NCBI GenBank assembly: GCA_948146395.1
Contig: OX411558.1
Span: 52,151,622 to 52,215,621, forward strand
Source of the DNA: Fragum whitleyi
Taxonomy: Eukaryota > Mollusca > Bivalvia > Cardiida > Cardiidae
Direction of reading: 5' to 3'
Length of the DNA: 64,000 bases
Position 1 is the first letter of the stretch. The number at the start of each line of letters is the position of its first letter. A program made the translations under genes and the position numbers. The notes beneath the pieces are model-generated. The model made no database searches and was not told where the DNA came from. It saw only the letters and a program-made list of their open reading frames with translations. Positions 34,394-46,400 of this stretch are shown in pieces.

Positions 34394-35599
34394 AAACAAG
34401 AGCCGTCAGAGACGGATTATGCCCCCTGAATAAGGCATTGTCACAAAAACAAGAGCCATGTTGGACATGGACATCCCCCGCCAAGAAAGCTTGATAGTAA
34501 ACTAAAGCCTAATAGATTAAAGATTCTTTTGTACTGTCAGAGATTTGCCTCCTATAAAATCTAAGTATTAAAAATAACAAGGGGCAATAACTCCAAAATT
34601 ATGCAAGCAAGAGTTGTAGTTCAGGTGTATTGCACTTCTCCTCCATGAGATCTATCCACCCATAAAGATTCAAGTTGATAGCTATTATACTTAAGGTGAT
34701 ATGATCCAAACATAATCTAAGTATCAGAAATAACAAAGGGCAATAACTCCAAAATTATGCAAGCAAGAGGTGTAGTTCTTGTGCATAGCACTTCTCCTCC
34801 ATGAGATCTATCCACCCATAAAGTTTCAAGCTGATAGCTATTATACTTTAGGAGATATGCTCCAGACATAATCTAAGTATCAAAAATAACAAAGGGCAAT
34901 AACTCCAAAATTGTGCAAGCAAGAGTTGTAGTTCTTGTGCATAGCACTTCTCCTCCATAAGATCTATCCACCCATAAAGTTTCAAGTTAATAGCTATTAA
35001 ACTTTAGGAGATATGCTCTGTGGTCAGATTGCAAGGACTAAAATGAGGTGTTATCTTATAGACCTAACATAAAGGTAACAAACATTAACCCCCCCCCCCT
35101 TTGCATGTCATATTTTTATACACGAATTTCAAATAGTTGATGGTAAAGGGCATCTGATTTGCTACTGAAATGTGAAATTTCATCAGATTCTGAGCATAAG
35201 ACTAGGAGAAATGAAAGAATAACTGTATTTTACATGCTAGCGTAAAGGTAACAAACATTTAGCCCCCTTTTTCCATGATATATTTTTTTATGTAAGTTTC
35301 AATTTGTTTATAGTAAAGGGCATCTGATTTGCTGCTCAAATATGAAATTTCACTAAATTCTGACTGTAAGACTAGGAGAAATTTGGAAAAAACTGTTTTT
35401 TAACCCTAAGTTTCCTTTTCCTGTGACAAGGCCTCAAATCCAAAAACCGTCACAGATGCATCATCACTATATCATAGGGAGTTCACATCGTAAGTTTCAT
35501 TTGATTTGGCCCAAGGGTTATGGAGAAATAGGTGGGGGACGGACGGACAGACAGACAGACAAAGCGGCTGCTATATGCTCTCCCTTCGGAGAGCATAAA
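34394..35599 (+). mobile_element. Helentron-like element with doubled left end
   Basis: Two left ends 53 bp apart: AACAAGAGCCGTC-aga-GACGG (34394) and AACAAGAGCCATGT-tgg-ACATGG (34447). Core of three 155 bp units ('ataacaaagggcaataactcc', 'gatctatccacccataaag') with AT-rich units after them. 3' end: GGGGACGGACGGACAGACAG run, then the stem-loop TGCTCTCC-ctt-GGAGAGCA and TAAAAAA. A poly-C tract lies at about 35090. Confidence 0.75.
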
Positions 35600-36321
35600 A
35601 AAGGGGGGATCAAATTCAAAGAAAGAGGGGATCATGGAAAACCCTGCACTAGGAAGCATATACTTTATTAACACATTATGTTCTCTTCTATGATCATATA
35701 CTTATGTTTTCATATCAAAATCATGTGGGACCTCCAGACAATTTGTCCCTTTGTGCACCAGCATTTTATACAGTCTGGGGAAGGAATCGAACCTTCAAAC
35801 ATGATTTTGAGTAATTTTGGGCAATTAGGCCCTGATTGAAAGAAAAGACCAAACAGGAAGAATTTTCTTTAAATTGAAAAGCCTCCATGACCAGGTGTTC
35901 ATGGAGATATGAAACAATAACCTTATCACTCTATATGAACAATTTCCAAGCAAATTGATACATATCTCACTTAGTATGATGAAATATTAATTTCATGCCT
36001 CAAAGAATTTAAAACATTATGTGTACCTTCTTTTTTTGTAATTCAAAAATATGCAATTTATTTAAAATATTTTATTGATGATCTTCAGTATATTGATGTT
36101 TTTAGTTTAACCCTTTTGCACTGAGCTGTAAAAATAGCTGCATGCCTAGACTTGCCATGTTTTAGAGGTATGAAAGCATTTTTTTCAGTCTATCAGAAAT
36201 CTTGTCAAATTATCAAACTGAAAATCAAATCGGTTTATTAGATAATATTATTTATTCATCATATTTTTCAATTTTGAGAAAGGAAGAATATTTTGGTGAA
36301 TTCATAGAAGTATGAAACCAA
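35600..36321. other. AT-rich spacer, nothing recognised
   Basis: No frame, exon or repeat family could be supported in this interval. Confidence 0.4.
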
Positions 36322-37993
36322 CTAGAGCTGCTTGAGCAGAAGATTTGTTCCACAGGCATGAACCTAGTTCAACCTACTGATGCGATTCAAGGAGAATTTA
36401 AGAGAATGAATGATTATTGAAAGTAAATAAGTGTTTTTAAGTGTCACATGCTAAAATATTTCTGCAAAGAAAAAAATCATGAATGATGAATCAATATTGA
36501 CATTGGAAAAGTCCATTAAAAGAAAATCAAGAGAAAAGATTCTTTGTCTTGGGGCTGTTATCATGGTCACAGAAGCATGTGCAAAGTTTCCAAGCAGTAG
36601 CTTATGTAGAAATAGATTTATAATTGATTACAATAGTTGCATGTCAAAACTTAACCAAAAATTTCTAAGTCCAAAATTAAAAGGTTATAATTCCATAAAA
36701 TTCAATATCAGAGTATTGACTCTTTTATCTTAAGGCTGAATTACAGTCACAGATTAGCATGTGCAAAGTTTCAAAGCAAAAGCTTCGATAGAAATGGAGA
36801 TATAATTGAAATACAACACTACACATAAAATTTAACCAACAATTTTCAAGTCCGAAAAGGGTTAAAATTCCATCAAATTCAATATTTGAGTAATGAATCT
36901 TTGTCTACAGGCTGAATTATCATGGTAACAGAAGCATGTCCAAGCAAAAGCATAGGTAGAAATAGACATATAAATGATATACAACATTTGCAGGTAAAAA
37001 CTTATCCAGCCATTTCTCAGTCCGAAAATGGTTAAAATTCAACTAAATTCAATATCAGAGTAATGAATCATTTTCTGTGGGCTAATATAATGGTCACAGA
37101 ATCATGTGCAAAGTTTCTTAGCAAAAGCTTTAGTATAAACAGAAAAAATTCAGATATACATCAGTTGCATGTTAAAACTTATCCAAGATTGTAAGTCCAA
37201 AAGGGGTTAAAATTCAATTTCAGAGTAATTAATCTTTGTCTAGAGGCAGATATTAAAATCACAGAAGTATGTGCAAAGTTTCAAAGCAATAACTTTAGTA
37301 GAAACAGAGATTTTAAAAACTTGCAAGTAAAAATTCAACCAAAGCATAACCCAGACGCTGATGCCTGGGTGACCAGAATAGCCCCCCTATTCTTCTAATA
37401 GTAAAGCTGAAAATGTTTAAACAAGTTTTGACTATATATAACATATACAGAAATGACCACTGCAAATAAAAAGAGATATTTTTCATCTGTAGACTGATAA
37501 ACGTTCACCCAAGGACCCCTTATGTGAAATTTGGTTGATATCCATCAGTTAGATTCTGAGAAAATGATTTTCAAAATTTCCTCAATATAACATTTAAAGA
37601 AATGACCTCTGCCCGTAAAAGATATATCTTTATCTGATAACAATTATTTTTTTAGACTATAGAAGAGTTAGTCAAGGAACATTTCAGTGAAATTTGGTTG
37701 AGATCCATCCATTAGATTCTGAGAAAAGTCAAATATTACCATATGTGGAAAGTAGCCATGCCAATTAAAGCATTTTTTCATTGGATCAACAATCTTTGAA
37801 CAACTTTGAGAAAGGGTCACCCAATGATCATTCCTGTGAAGTTTGGATGAAATTCATCAAGCAGTTTCTAAGGAGAAGACTTTTATAGAAAAAGTTTATG
37901 ACAATATGCAGAGATGGACGCAGGGGCAGATGGACGCATCACGGACAAAGTGCCATGACAATAGCCCCAGTGGCCTTCAGCCAGTGGAGTTAA
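36322..37993 (+). mobile_element. Old Helentron-like element (CTAG type), full span
   Basis: Left end CTAG + AGCTGC-ttga-GCAG stem + TTTGTTCCACAGGC; right end near 37993 with CTTCAGCCAGTGGAGTTAA. The first 200 bp align with 4183 and 13205 despite many changes. The middle contains four diverged 170 bp units ('cacagaagcatgtgcaaag'), and the last 600 bp are core units of the gacctc(c/t)gccc type. Divergence marks it as an older insertion. Confidence 0.7.
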
Positions 37994-38699
37994 AAACCTG
38001 ATTACACTCATTAATGAATCAAGAAATACTCTATATAACTAACATTGCTTCTAACATTAGTCTAACAATGTAAATCAAGATAGGATGCCAACTCATGGTC
38101 AACACTGTATGTTGAACCAACATTCGTGATTCATTTTGCTGTGCATCCTGCATCAATGATGCACATATTTCACAAAGGACTCATAATTTCTAAATATGGG
38201 TGTCCCTGGGATGCAAACATTTTAGCAACATTTGTTGTTTCTTTCATATTGAAGCGTGAAAATGACCAAAATTTTGTTTACTCCTTCAAAAGCCAAATAA
38301 GTTACCTAAGAACCTGTGATAAAAAAAGTACCATTTCAATAAATAATAACCTGAAGTTTGGATGAGCTCTGAATTTATTATCTCAATGTGCAATATTCTT
38401 ACAGACCTCATGCCTATGTGAATCTGGGAGCAGGTTGGGACTCATTGTTTCAATTTATGCGTGTCCTAGGGACCCCTTTCAAATTTCAAAATGAATCACT
38501 GCAACATCAGTCTTTTTAACTAGGTAAAATGTCTGACCGAGATCAATCTTCTTTGCACAAAAAGGTAACTCAAAGTTATCTACTTTAGAAATCCAGAATT
38601 CACATCAGCAGGCCTTTGAGTAGCTTCACATCAATGATCATTTTTTTCTCAAAGGTAAACATGATAAAGGGTTGAATGACTCTTATTTCCATCATGGTT
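37994..38699. other. Spacer, nothing recognised
   Basis: AT-rich, no supported gene or repeat. Confidence 0.35.
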
Positions 38700-38905
38700 C
38701 TAACTCATTCCAGATCTTATCCTGCACATAGAGAGAGAGACAATGGTTTCTTTCCACTGCTACCCATTTTTACAGCTTGGTGGACTGGGGCCTGTCTGTA
38801 AAGTGTCCTGCCCAAATACACTACCTGCCTCCAGTGGGGCTCAAACCCCCTATCACAAGGTTAGGAGTCGAGAGGGCTAATCACTCGTCCAAGGATCATG
38901 AGATA
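38700..38905 (-). mobile_element. Second, unrelated tRNA-derived SINE
   Basis: On the minus strand there is a tRNA-like head with an A-box-like GAGTGATTAGCCCTCTCGAC and a B-box-like GGTTTGAGCCCC. The body has TTGGGCAGGACACTTTAC and CCAGTCCACCAAGCTGTAA. These body motifs resemble a conserved central domain found in SINEs of many animals; I do not assign the domain name. No clear target duplication. Confidence 0.55.
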
Positions 38906-41188
38906 ATTAATTATAATTTCTGATGATTAATTATAATTAGTGAGAAATATTGCCTTATTTAAGCTATTACTAGAAAACGCTCCTTCAGAGCATGAAAAAG
39001 TGTCACAATTGATATTGATAAAAGAAACCAATCCCAATGGTTTTCAACTGATGAATTCTTTGAATAGTGAAAGACCAAGATCAAATTGCACTGAAGGACA
39101 GGCCAAACTGAGCCAATGCTGTTCAAGCCCTAAAACTCTAGCAGTAATTTATACCGGCCAGTCTTAATATGTTAATCCGAGAAACCCTTTCTAAATTTTT
39201 GTTATGCAATGCGTGATATTATTAAGTGATATTAACAAATAAACAAATTATATGATGCTATAGATGATTGCCACCCAAGTCTAAATCATTTCTTCAAAAA
39301 TGCAATAAGTACAAATGCAACATATATGACATAGCAGGGAAAATGACAAACAATTTTAACTAAGGGGCCCAGGCTTTAAAAATTCAATACTTAACATTAG
39401 AGGCATAGGGATTTTCCGATAAAGTCTAGGGACCGCGCCAAAAATCTAAGAGGACCATGGGTGACTCGGCCACTGCTAGTCTTTTTCCCTGCATATGCAA
39501 TTTTTAAAATACCAGACCTTTTCACTTCATATGCTTTGTTATGTACCGCAATTTATTTTCATTTGCCCTTTCAAACAATTTTTTTCTCTAAACACAAGGT
39601 TTCAAAGTCATTCAAAAATGGTGACCTCATTTCAAATGCTCTTTTACATAAGTAATAGTTATGTGACTACCAAACAATAATAAACTTTGCACCAATATGA
39701 TTTTGATACAAAGGTAAAACGCAGTTATAAGCATTTGGTGCAAATCAATGCAGATCAGGCAAGGAGTAAAATTTAGCCTTTGTTAAAAAGAGCTGTTAAA
39801 AAACTGTTTTAGAAGTCAATGCAAGTTTTTTTTATAGATTTCCACTCTTTCCAGTATTTTCCCTTTCTTCACATGGACTTTTAATAGCAATAACACTACA
39901 ATGACATTAATATAGCAGGAAAAAATAGCTTTTTATTCCTCCATAGCATAGAAAGGTGGCATTTGCTGAAGGTAAAACACAATGTCTCCCAGATGACATT
40001 CTTGGTCTTTAAGCAAATTCATGCAGGTTGCATTTAATTGTAGCTGAGGAGATAAGGACACAAAACTATGACACAGGTGGATGGACAGATGGACAACCTG
40101 ATTCCAGTAACCCCCCCCCCCCCTTTCAATACTTCGTTGTCAGGGGTATCATTAATGCATAGGAATGAATTTTCACTCAAATGTGTACCCCCAATTTTAG
40201 CAACCAGCCTTCTTTGTGTTATATAGAGGGGCTACATGCATGCTGTAAAATACCAATTTTACCCCCATATTGAAAAAGCAGTGGAAACACTGATTTCAGA
40301 CATATCTTGCTAGTTCCACTGAAGTGTCTGGTAGAATTCAAGCCTATGCAATAAAAAACACAAGAATTCAGGACCCACTGATAGGCAAAATCTAGCAACA
40401 AACACAATGTGTCTTTTTTGTGAATGCCACTGAGTCTGTGGTCACTTGGTAACCAATCAAATATTCTAGACCAACCAATGAAAATGATTCAGATGATACA
40501 AGAGCACTGCCTATGGGTTAATGCCTACACTTGACTGTTGATTGCTAGATGGTGGATGAACTTGCTGGATGGTGTTTGAAAATCAAAGTCAAAAAGGGGT
40601 ATAGTTTGTACAAAATAAATCTAGAGTTATCCCACTTGATAGCTTTATGTGCTCTTTTGATGGCGAATATGTGTGTCAATTTTCAATATAATGCCTTCAA
40701 TAGAATCTGAGAAATCACAAAATGTCAAACTTTTCGAATGACGTCAAATCAAGGACAACAACGCAAACACTGTCCGGTTTTCTCCAAAAACAGCCGAACT
40801 TATACCAATCAAGATCTCCAAACTTTCACAAAAGGATTACCTTATCCCATTTGGAACAAGTATAAAATTGTTAACATTAGATGTTAAAAAAAATTTTAAC
40901 ATTTGATGTTAAATAACTCATGTTGGGGGTGCTGTTGTTGAAACTGAAACAGAAAGGCCAAATTATTTCTGACCCTCGACGGTTGTTGCCAGCTTTATCA
41001 GAGTATCTCTCAGAAAGCAGCCTATCAGCTCTAGACTGGTCCAAATATCAACTACTAGAAAAGCTTAGAAAAGTCTATTTTGATATTTGACAGTGATACC
41101 AGTCTACACCCGACCTAACAGCGGGCCAGAAATAGGTTAGCCCAAACTGGGTGTTTGTTAAACAAAATGACCTGAATATGTGAAAATT
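38906..41188. other. Long AT-rich stretch without assignable genes
   Basis: It contains a C-run at about 40110-40123 and a short hairpin at about 40868-40915 (TTAACATTAGATGTTAA facing TTAACATTTGATGTTAA). A 75-codon frame at 38940-39167 starts with GTG and has no support. No exon with convincing splice sites was found. Confidence 0.4.
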
Positions 41189-41284
41189 CATTACAATTGA
41201 TTTGAATTGATTTTTTTTTTTTTTTTTTTTAATTGGTTTTTTACGCCGCTTTCAACAATTTCGCAGTAATATCACGGTGGCCAG

Positions 41285-41878
41285 CGCCCCCAGCTGGGCG
41301 GGGGGATAGAAATAGTCGGCTGCTGTCCATGTAGTACATGGTAAGACCCCAAACAAATGGACCTGCCCGTTTGCCGTGGGCTGCGACCCGTAATGCCTGA
41401 TGACGGGATCCTGGTGGTTGAGTGACCTCAGGGATTGGCTAGGCCCTGTTTTTGCAACACACCACTTTGGCCCCGAGTTGGGATAAACGGGAGGTCGGGC
41501 GGGCCCGACCCGATCAATCGGCTGGTCATGCCTTGCCCTAGGGCGTTCTATACACAACCTTGTCTTTAATATTTGTTTGATAACCACCGTTTTCAATACA
41601 TGACATTTTTCATTTAAAATGCCTTAGAAGGCGGTGGCTCATGGGTCAATCGGGTGAAGTTGGTGTTTGATCAACAATATTATACTCTGGTATTTTTTCA
41701 TGCTTGGTTGAATCAATCATCGGAGGTTTTATTTGCTTGATCTAGCCTTTTTATCCGAGTATATTGGTGATGTATCCCCGGCACCTTTCCTGAGATGGAA
41801 TTCCCCAGGTTAGGTGTCCCCTTGTAGGACTCCGAGGGCGGGTGGCGGAGCATCGCCGATGAAATTAAAACATTAAAC
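41285..41878 (+). promoter_or_regulatory. LINE C 5' UTR
   Basis: GC-rich at the start (CCCAGCTGGG palindrome), with the 8 bp hairpin GGTCGGGC-gg-GCCCGACC near 41492-41509. It matches the LINE A leader and is presumed to carry the internal promoter. A frame on the opposite strand (41252-41596) is not a gene. Confidence 0.55.
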
Positions 41879-43447
41879 ATGACGACCAACCGAAACAAAA
41901 AAGCCAAGACCAATGACGCCAAACATAGTCTTTCAGATTCTGATTCGGAACATTTTGAAACAGAAACTTTCACTTCACCCCTGTTATTTCCTCGATTCAT
42001 TGTCGTTGAATCCGAAGATTTTGAAGATCCTGTAACAAACCTCTCGCCATTTATAATTGAAAAACAACTTGCAGCCATTCTTGGAACCCCAAAATCTGTT
42101 AAAAAGCTTTATGACAAAACTTTACTTATTGATGTATTCACCAAACAACAAAGCACCAATCTTTTGAAATATAAAAAATTCTTCAACACTAATGTAAAGA
42201 TATATCCTCATGTGAAACTTAACTCAAGCAAAGGTGTAATCCGATGCAAAGAGTTATCTTACTGTGACTCCTTGGACGAAATCAAAGAAAACTTAAAGAA
42301 ACAGGGTGTAACAGAGGTGAAGAGAATTTCTGTGAAAAGAGGTGATAAAGATGTGCAAACAAATACCTATATCCTATCCTTTTCTTCCCCTAATCCTCCA
42401 CCATCTATTAAAGTTGGATATCAATCTGTGAAAGTAGATGTGTTTATACCAAATCCGCTTCGCTGTTTTAATTGCCAAAAATTTGGCCACCACATATCTA
42501 AATGCAAGAACACTTCAGTTTGTTCTAGATGTGCTTTCGAGGGATCGGAGCATGATCATAAAAAGTGTACTGATCCTTTGAAGTGCGCTAATTGTGGTGC
42601 TAATCATAGTACTTTTTCTAAGGACTGTCCAATGTGGCAGGAAGAAAAGGAAATTTTAACTGTCAAATACACTCGGAATTTGAGCTTTCCTGAAGCAAGA
42701 AAAATTATTCAACAGCGCAAGACTGACCAGAGGACTGCATCTTCTGGTTCAAGTTATGCTGGTGTTGTCTCGCCTCCACAAAACCAAGGAAACTGTGATA
42801 CCTGCCTTGTGCTTGCACATTTACTTCTCAAGAAATTTCCAGATATGAAAGATGAAGTTGAAAAATTACTACCGAAGTCCTCATTTGAAAAACTTACAAA
42901 GGCTCCTTCATTAAATCAAAACACTTCCTCTCTTAATTTAAATAAAAATGTTCCGAATCCCTTTTCCATTTCAAAAACATCTCCTTCCAATACTCCTTCT
43001 TCTGACTCTTCAAAGAACAATAAATCAAATAAAGCTCAATCCGCTCATTCAGAAAAGACTAAGTCTAAAGCATCAAAAAAACTTACTCCTGAAACTACTG
43101 AAATGAACAAAGTTATACAGGAAGATAAATTAGATATGATTGCGCGAAAGAAAGCACAAATACAGCATGAGAAGTTAAATCCTCCCGAGATACCTACCTC
43201 AAATCGCTTTGGCGAATTGAGTGGTCACGAGGAGGAAAATGAAGATGATAATAAAATGGAGGATGATTCAAAAGATCATGACCCTTCGGATTGGAACACC
43301 AATCTGGAGTCATGGAGGGATACCCTCCAGGAGTCAAAAGTACTCAATTCAAGCACATCTAAGGATGTTTCACAACCCAAAACAAGTGAACATCCGGATG
43401 CTATTAGGCAAGGTGCAGGTATTATTAAATTAACTAATAAAAAATGA
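41879..43447 (+). CDS. LINE C ORF1, zinc-knuckle protein (mosaic)
   Basis: 522 residues. The conserved block SPFIIEKQLAAILGTPKSVK lies at about 56-75. Knuckles are C196-C199-H204-C209 (CFNCQKFGHHISKC), a variant starting C215-C218 and ending C230, and C236-C239-H243-C250. Residues 1-260 track LINE A. A Ser/Asn/Lys-rich linker follows (about 320-400). From about 400 to the end (EMNKVIQEDKLDMI, EEENEDDNKMEDDSK, GAGIIKL) it tracks LINE B. The likely role is nucleic-acid binding in the element ribonucleoprotein. The stop overlaps the ORF2 start by ATGA at 43444-43447. Confidence 0.9.
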   Translation: MTTNRNKKAKTNDAKHSLSDSDSEHFETETFTSPLLFPRFIVVESEDFEDPVTNLSPFIIEKQLAAILGTPKSVKKLYDKTLLIDVFTKQQSTNLLKYKKFFNTNVKIYPHVKLNSSKGVIRCKELSYCDSLDEIKENLKKQGVTEVKRISVKRGDKDVQTNTYILSFSSPNPPPSIKVGYQSVKVDVFIPNPLRCFNCQKFGHHISKCKNTSVCSRCAFEGSEHDHKKCTDPLKCANCGANHSTFSKDCPMWQEEKEILTVKYTRNLSFPEARKIIQQRKTDQRTASSGSSYAGVVSPPQNQGNCDTCLVLAHLLLKKFPDMKDEVEKLLPKSSFEKLTKAPSLNQNTSSLNLNKNVPNPFSISKTSPSNTPSSDSSKNNKSNKAQSAHSEKTKSKASKKLTPETTEMNKVIQEDKLDMIARKKAQIQHEKLNPPEIPTSNRFGELSGHEEENEDDNKMEDDSKDHDPSDWNTNLESWRDTLQESKVLNSSTSKDVSQPKTSEHPDAIRQGAGIIKLTNKK

Positions 43448-46400
43448 ACAATTACATACTTCCAACATTCATTGGTATTTTTCTCCCCTTAACCTTCACA
43501 ATGGCGAACACCATTATACAATGGAATTGTCGAAGCATCAGAGCCAATTTTGAGGAACTCAATACTTTAGTGTCGAAACACAAACCAGTGGCTTTTTGTT
43601 TACAAGAAACATTTTTAAAAGACACTGACATCTTTTCCTTGAAGCACCATTCTTGCTATTTTAAAAACTTGAATAATGACGGAAAAGCATCAGGCGGGGT
43701 TGGAATTATTGTCAACAACAATGTTCCACATCACTTTGTGCAACTGGATACCAACTTACAGGCAATATCTGTAAGTAAATCTTTAAACAAAACTGTTACA
43801 CTTTGTTCGATTTATTTACCTCCTAGATCTACCTTTGATGGAAGGCAATTAGATGACTTGGTTGACAAGTTGCCTAAACCTTTTATTTTGATGGGAGATT
43901 TTAATTCTCATCATACCTTGTGGGGTTGTTCGAATACAGATGACAAAGGTCGTGCTGTAGAAGAGTTCATCATAAGACACGATCTAGTTTTGTTGAATAA
44001 TAAAAGTTCAACATACCTCCATCCTGCCACTGGATCTTATTCGTCACTAGATTTAACATTATGCAGTCCTGGGATTTTTCCAGATCTTACATGGAAAGTT
44101 GACTGCGATCTCCATGGTAGTGACCATTTTCCTATCCATGTCTCGGAACTTGGACCATCGGTTCAAGAACGCCCAAGACGTTGGAAACTCCATAAGGCTA
44201 ACTGGGAACAATTTAAAAATGCCTGTGAACAATCTATCAATCCGGAAGCATTTGATGATTGTGAAAACCCCGCAGAGCTTTTCACATCTTTACTGTACTC
44301 TGTTGCAGAAAAGACAATTCCTCGAACATCAGCTGATCCTAAAATTCCAAATAAACCATGGTTCAATGAAGATTGCAAAAAGGCTATAACTGAGAGAAAA
44401 CGTGCCCTCAGATCGTTTGATTTAAGACCCTCTAAGGAAAATCTTTTCAAATTTAAAATTGCACGTGCAAAAGCGCGTCGAACCATAAAACAAAGTAAGC
44501 GTTCGTCTTGGAGACAGTATGTTTCTAGATTGAATTCTAGATCATCTGTCAAAAAGACATGGGATATGGTGCGCAAAATCAGCGGAAAGAACACGTCAGT
44601 TGGAGTTGGTCATTTAAGAACTGACCTCAGTGACGTTTCTTCCAAGGCTGATATTGCGAATGTATTGGCAGATACGTTTGCCAAGAAGTCATCAATATCC
44701 AATTACTCACCTGCTTTTCAAAAATTCAAAGGTGTTAAAGAAAAGTCAAAACTTAACTTTAGTTCCAGTCGACTGGAACATTATAATAGAGACTTTTCGG
44801 TTAAAGAACTGAAGAAGGCTTTAAAGAAGTGTCATGACACTGCTGTCGGAAACGATAATATTCATTATCAATTCCTTAAACGTTTGCCCTCTCGTTCTTT
44901 GCATTGCTTACTAGAAATCTTTAACCAGGTTTGGAAAACGGGAAGCATTCCAGCATCATGGCGGGAAGCTATCGTTATTCCAATACCTAAACCAGGTAAA
45001 GATTCTACGGATCCATCAAACTATCGCCCTATTGCCTTAACTAGTTGCATTTGCAAAACCATGGAAAGAATGGTTAATGATCGTCTTGTCTGGTTTCTTG
45101 AAAAGAACCACCTAATCACGTCAGTCCAAAGTGGCTTTCGTAAACATAGAAGCACTCTTGATCATCTTGTTCGCTTCGAGACCTTTATTCGAGAAGCTTT
45201 TATTAAGAAAGAACACGTTGTTTCTGTCTTTTTCGATCTTGAAAGTGCTTATGATACCACATGGAAGTATGGGATAATGAATGACCTCTTTGATTTCGGT
45301 ATTCGAGGTCGCCTTGCTTATTTTATTTCTGCAGTTTTGGATGAACGTCAGTTTAGAGTCAGAGTTGGAGATACTTTGTCTGATCCCCACGAACAGGAAA
45401 TGGGTGTACCCCAGGGAAGTATTTTGTCTGTGACACTTTTTAGTGTCAAAATAAACAATATCGTTAAAACTGTTTGTCCAGGAGTTGAATGTTTTCTCTA
45501 TGTTGATGACTTCTGCATCTGTTACAGATCAAAACATATGTTTACGATTGAAAGACAGCTGCAGCAAGTCTTAAAAAATCTTTCAAAATGGTCAAATGAA
45601 AACGGTTTCAAGTTTTCCAAGACAAAAACTAAATGTATGCATTTTTGTCAATCTAGGAAAATGCACCCTGATCCAGAATTAAAGCTGGATGGAGTGCAAA
45701 TTGAAGTTGTAAAAGAATATAAATTCCTGGGACTCCTTTTCGATTCTAAACTGTCGTTTATACCCCATATTGACAACTTAAAAAATAAGTGCTTAAAGGC
45801 GCTTAACCTTTTACGTGTTGTATCTAGTGTGGACTGGGGAGCTGATAAAAAGGTCTTGTTACGCCTTTACAGGGCACTTGTCAGATCTAAATTAGATTAT
45901 GGCTGTGTTGTTTACGGTTCTGCACGCCCTTCATACCTTTGCAAACTTGATACCATTCATAATCAAGGATTGCGCCTTGCGCTTGGTGCTTTTAGAACAT
46001 CACCAGTTAATAGTCTATACATTGAGGCAAATGAACCTTCCTTGAACCTAAGGAGGAACAAGCTTTCAATGCAATACTATTTAAAGCTAAAATCTAATCC
46101 TGACAATCCAACGTATAAAGCTGTGTTTGAACCTAGACACAGACGGGATTTTAATAAGAAACCAAGTGCAATACCCCCGTTTAGCTTACGCTGTGAAGCA
46201 GATATTTACTCTCTCGATTTTGATCTAGAGGATGTGGCAGAACAAATTGTTCCTGAAGTTCCTTTGTGGACTTCTAAAAGCCCCACATTTCTTTACGATC
46301 TTGCTTCTAGCAAAAAGGATACAACCGATCCAACTATTTTTAAAGCAAAGTTTTTAGAAATTAAAGAGAAATACGCATCATATGAAGAGATTTATACAGA

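Noticed and set aside
34394..35599. Conventional TIR DNA transposon
   Set aside because: The ends carry stem-loops rather than long matching inverted termini, and no target duplication is seen.
38940..39167. 75-codon frame resembling a helical repeat segment
   Set aside because: GTG start, no domain match that I can defend, no splice sites, and AT-rich low-complexity flanks.
44163..44594. Antisense reading frames of 140 codons and less within LINE ORFs (also 8301-8641, 17970-18179, 19881-20096, 62913-63188)
   Set aside because: They are shadows of ORF1 and ORF2 on the opposite strand, recurring in parallel positions in each copy.
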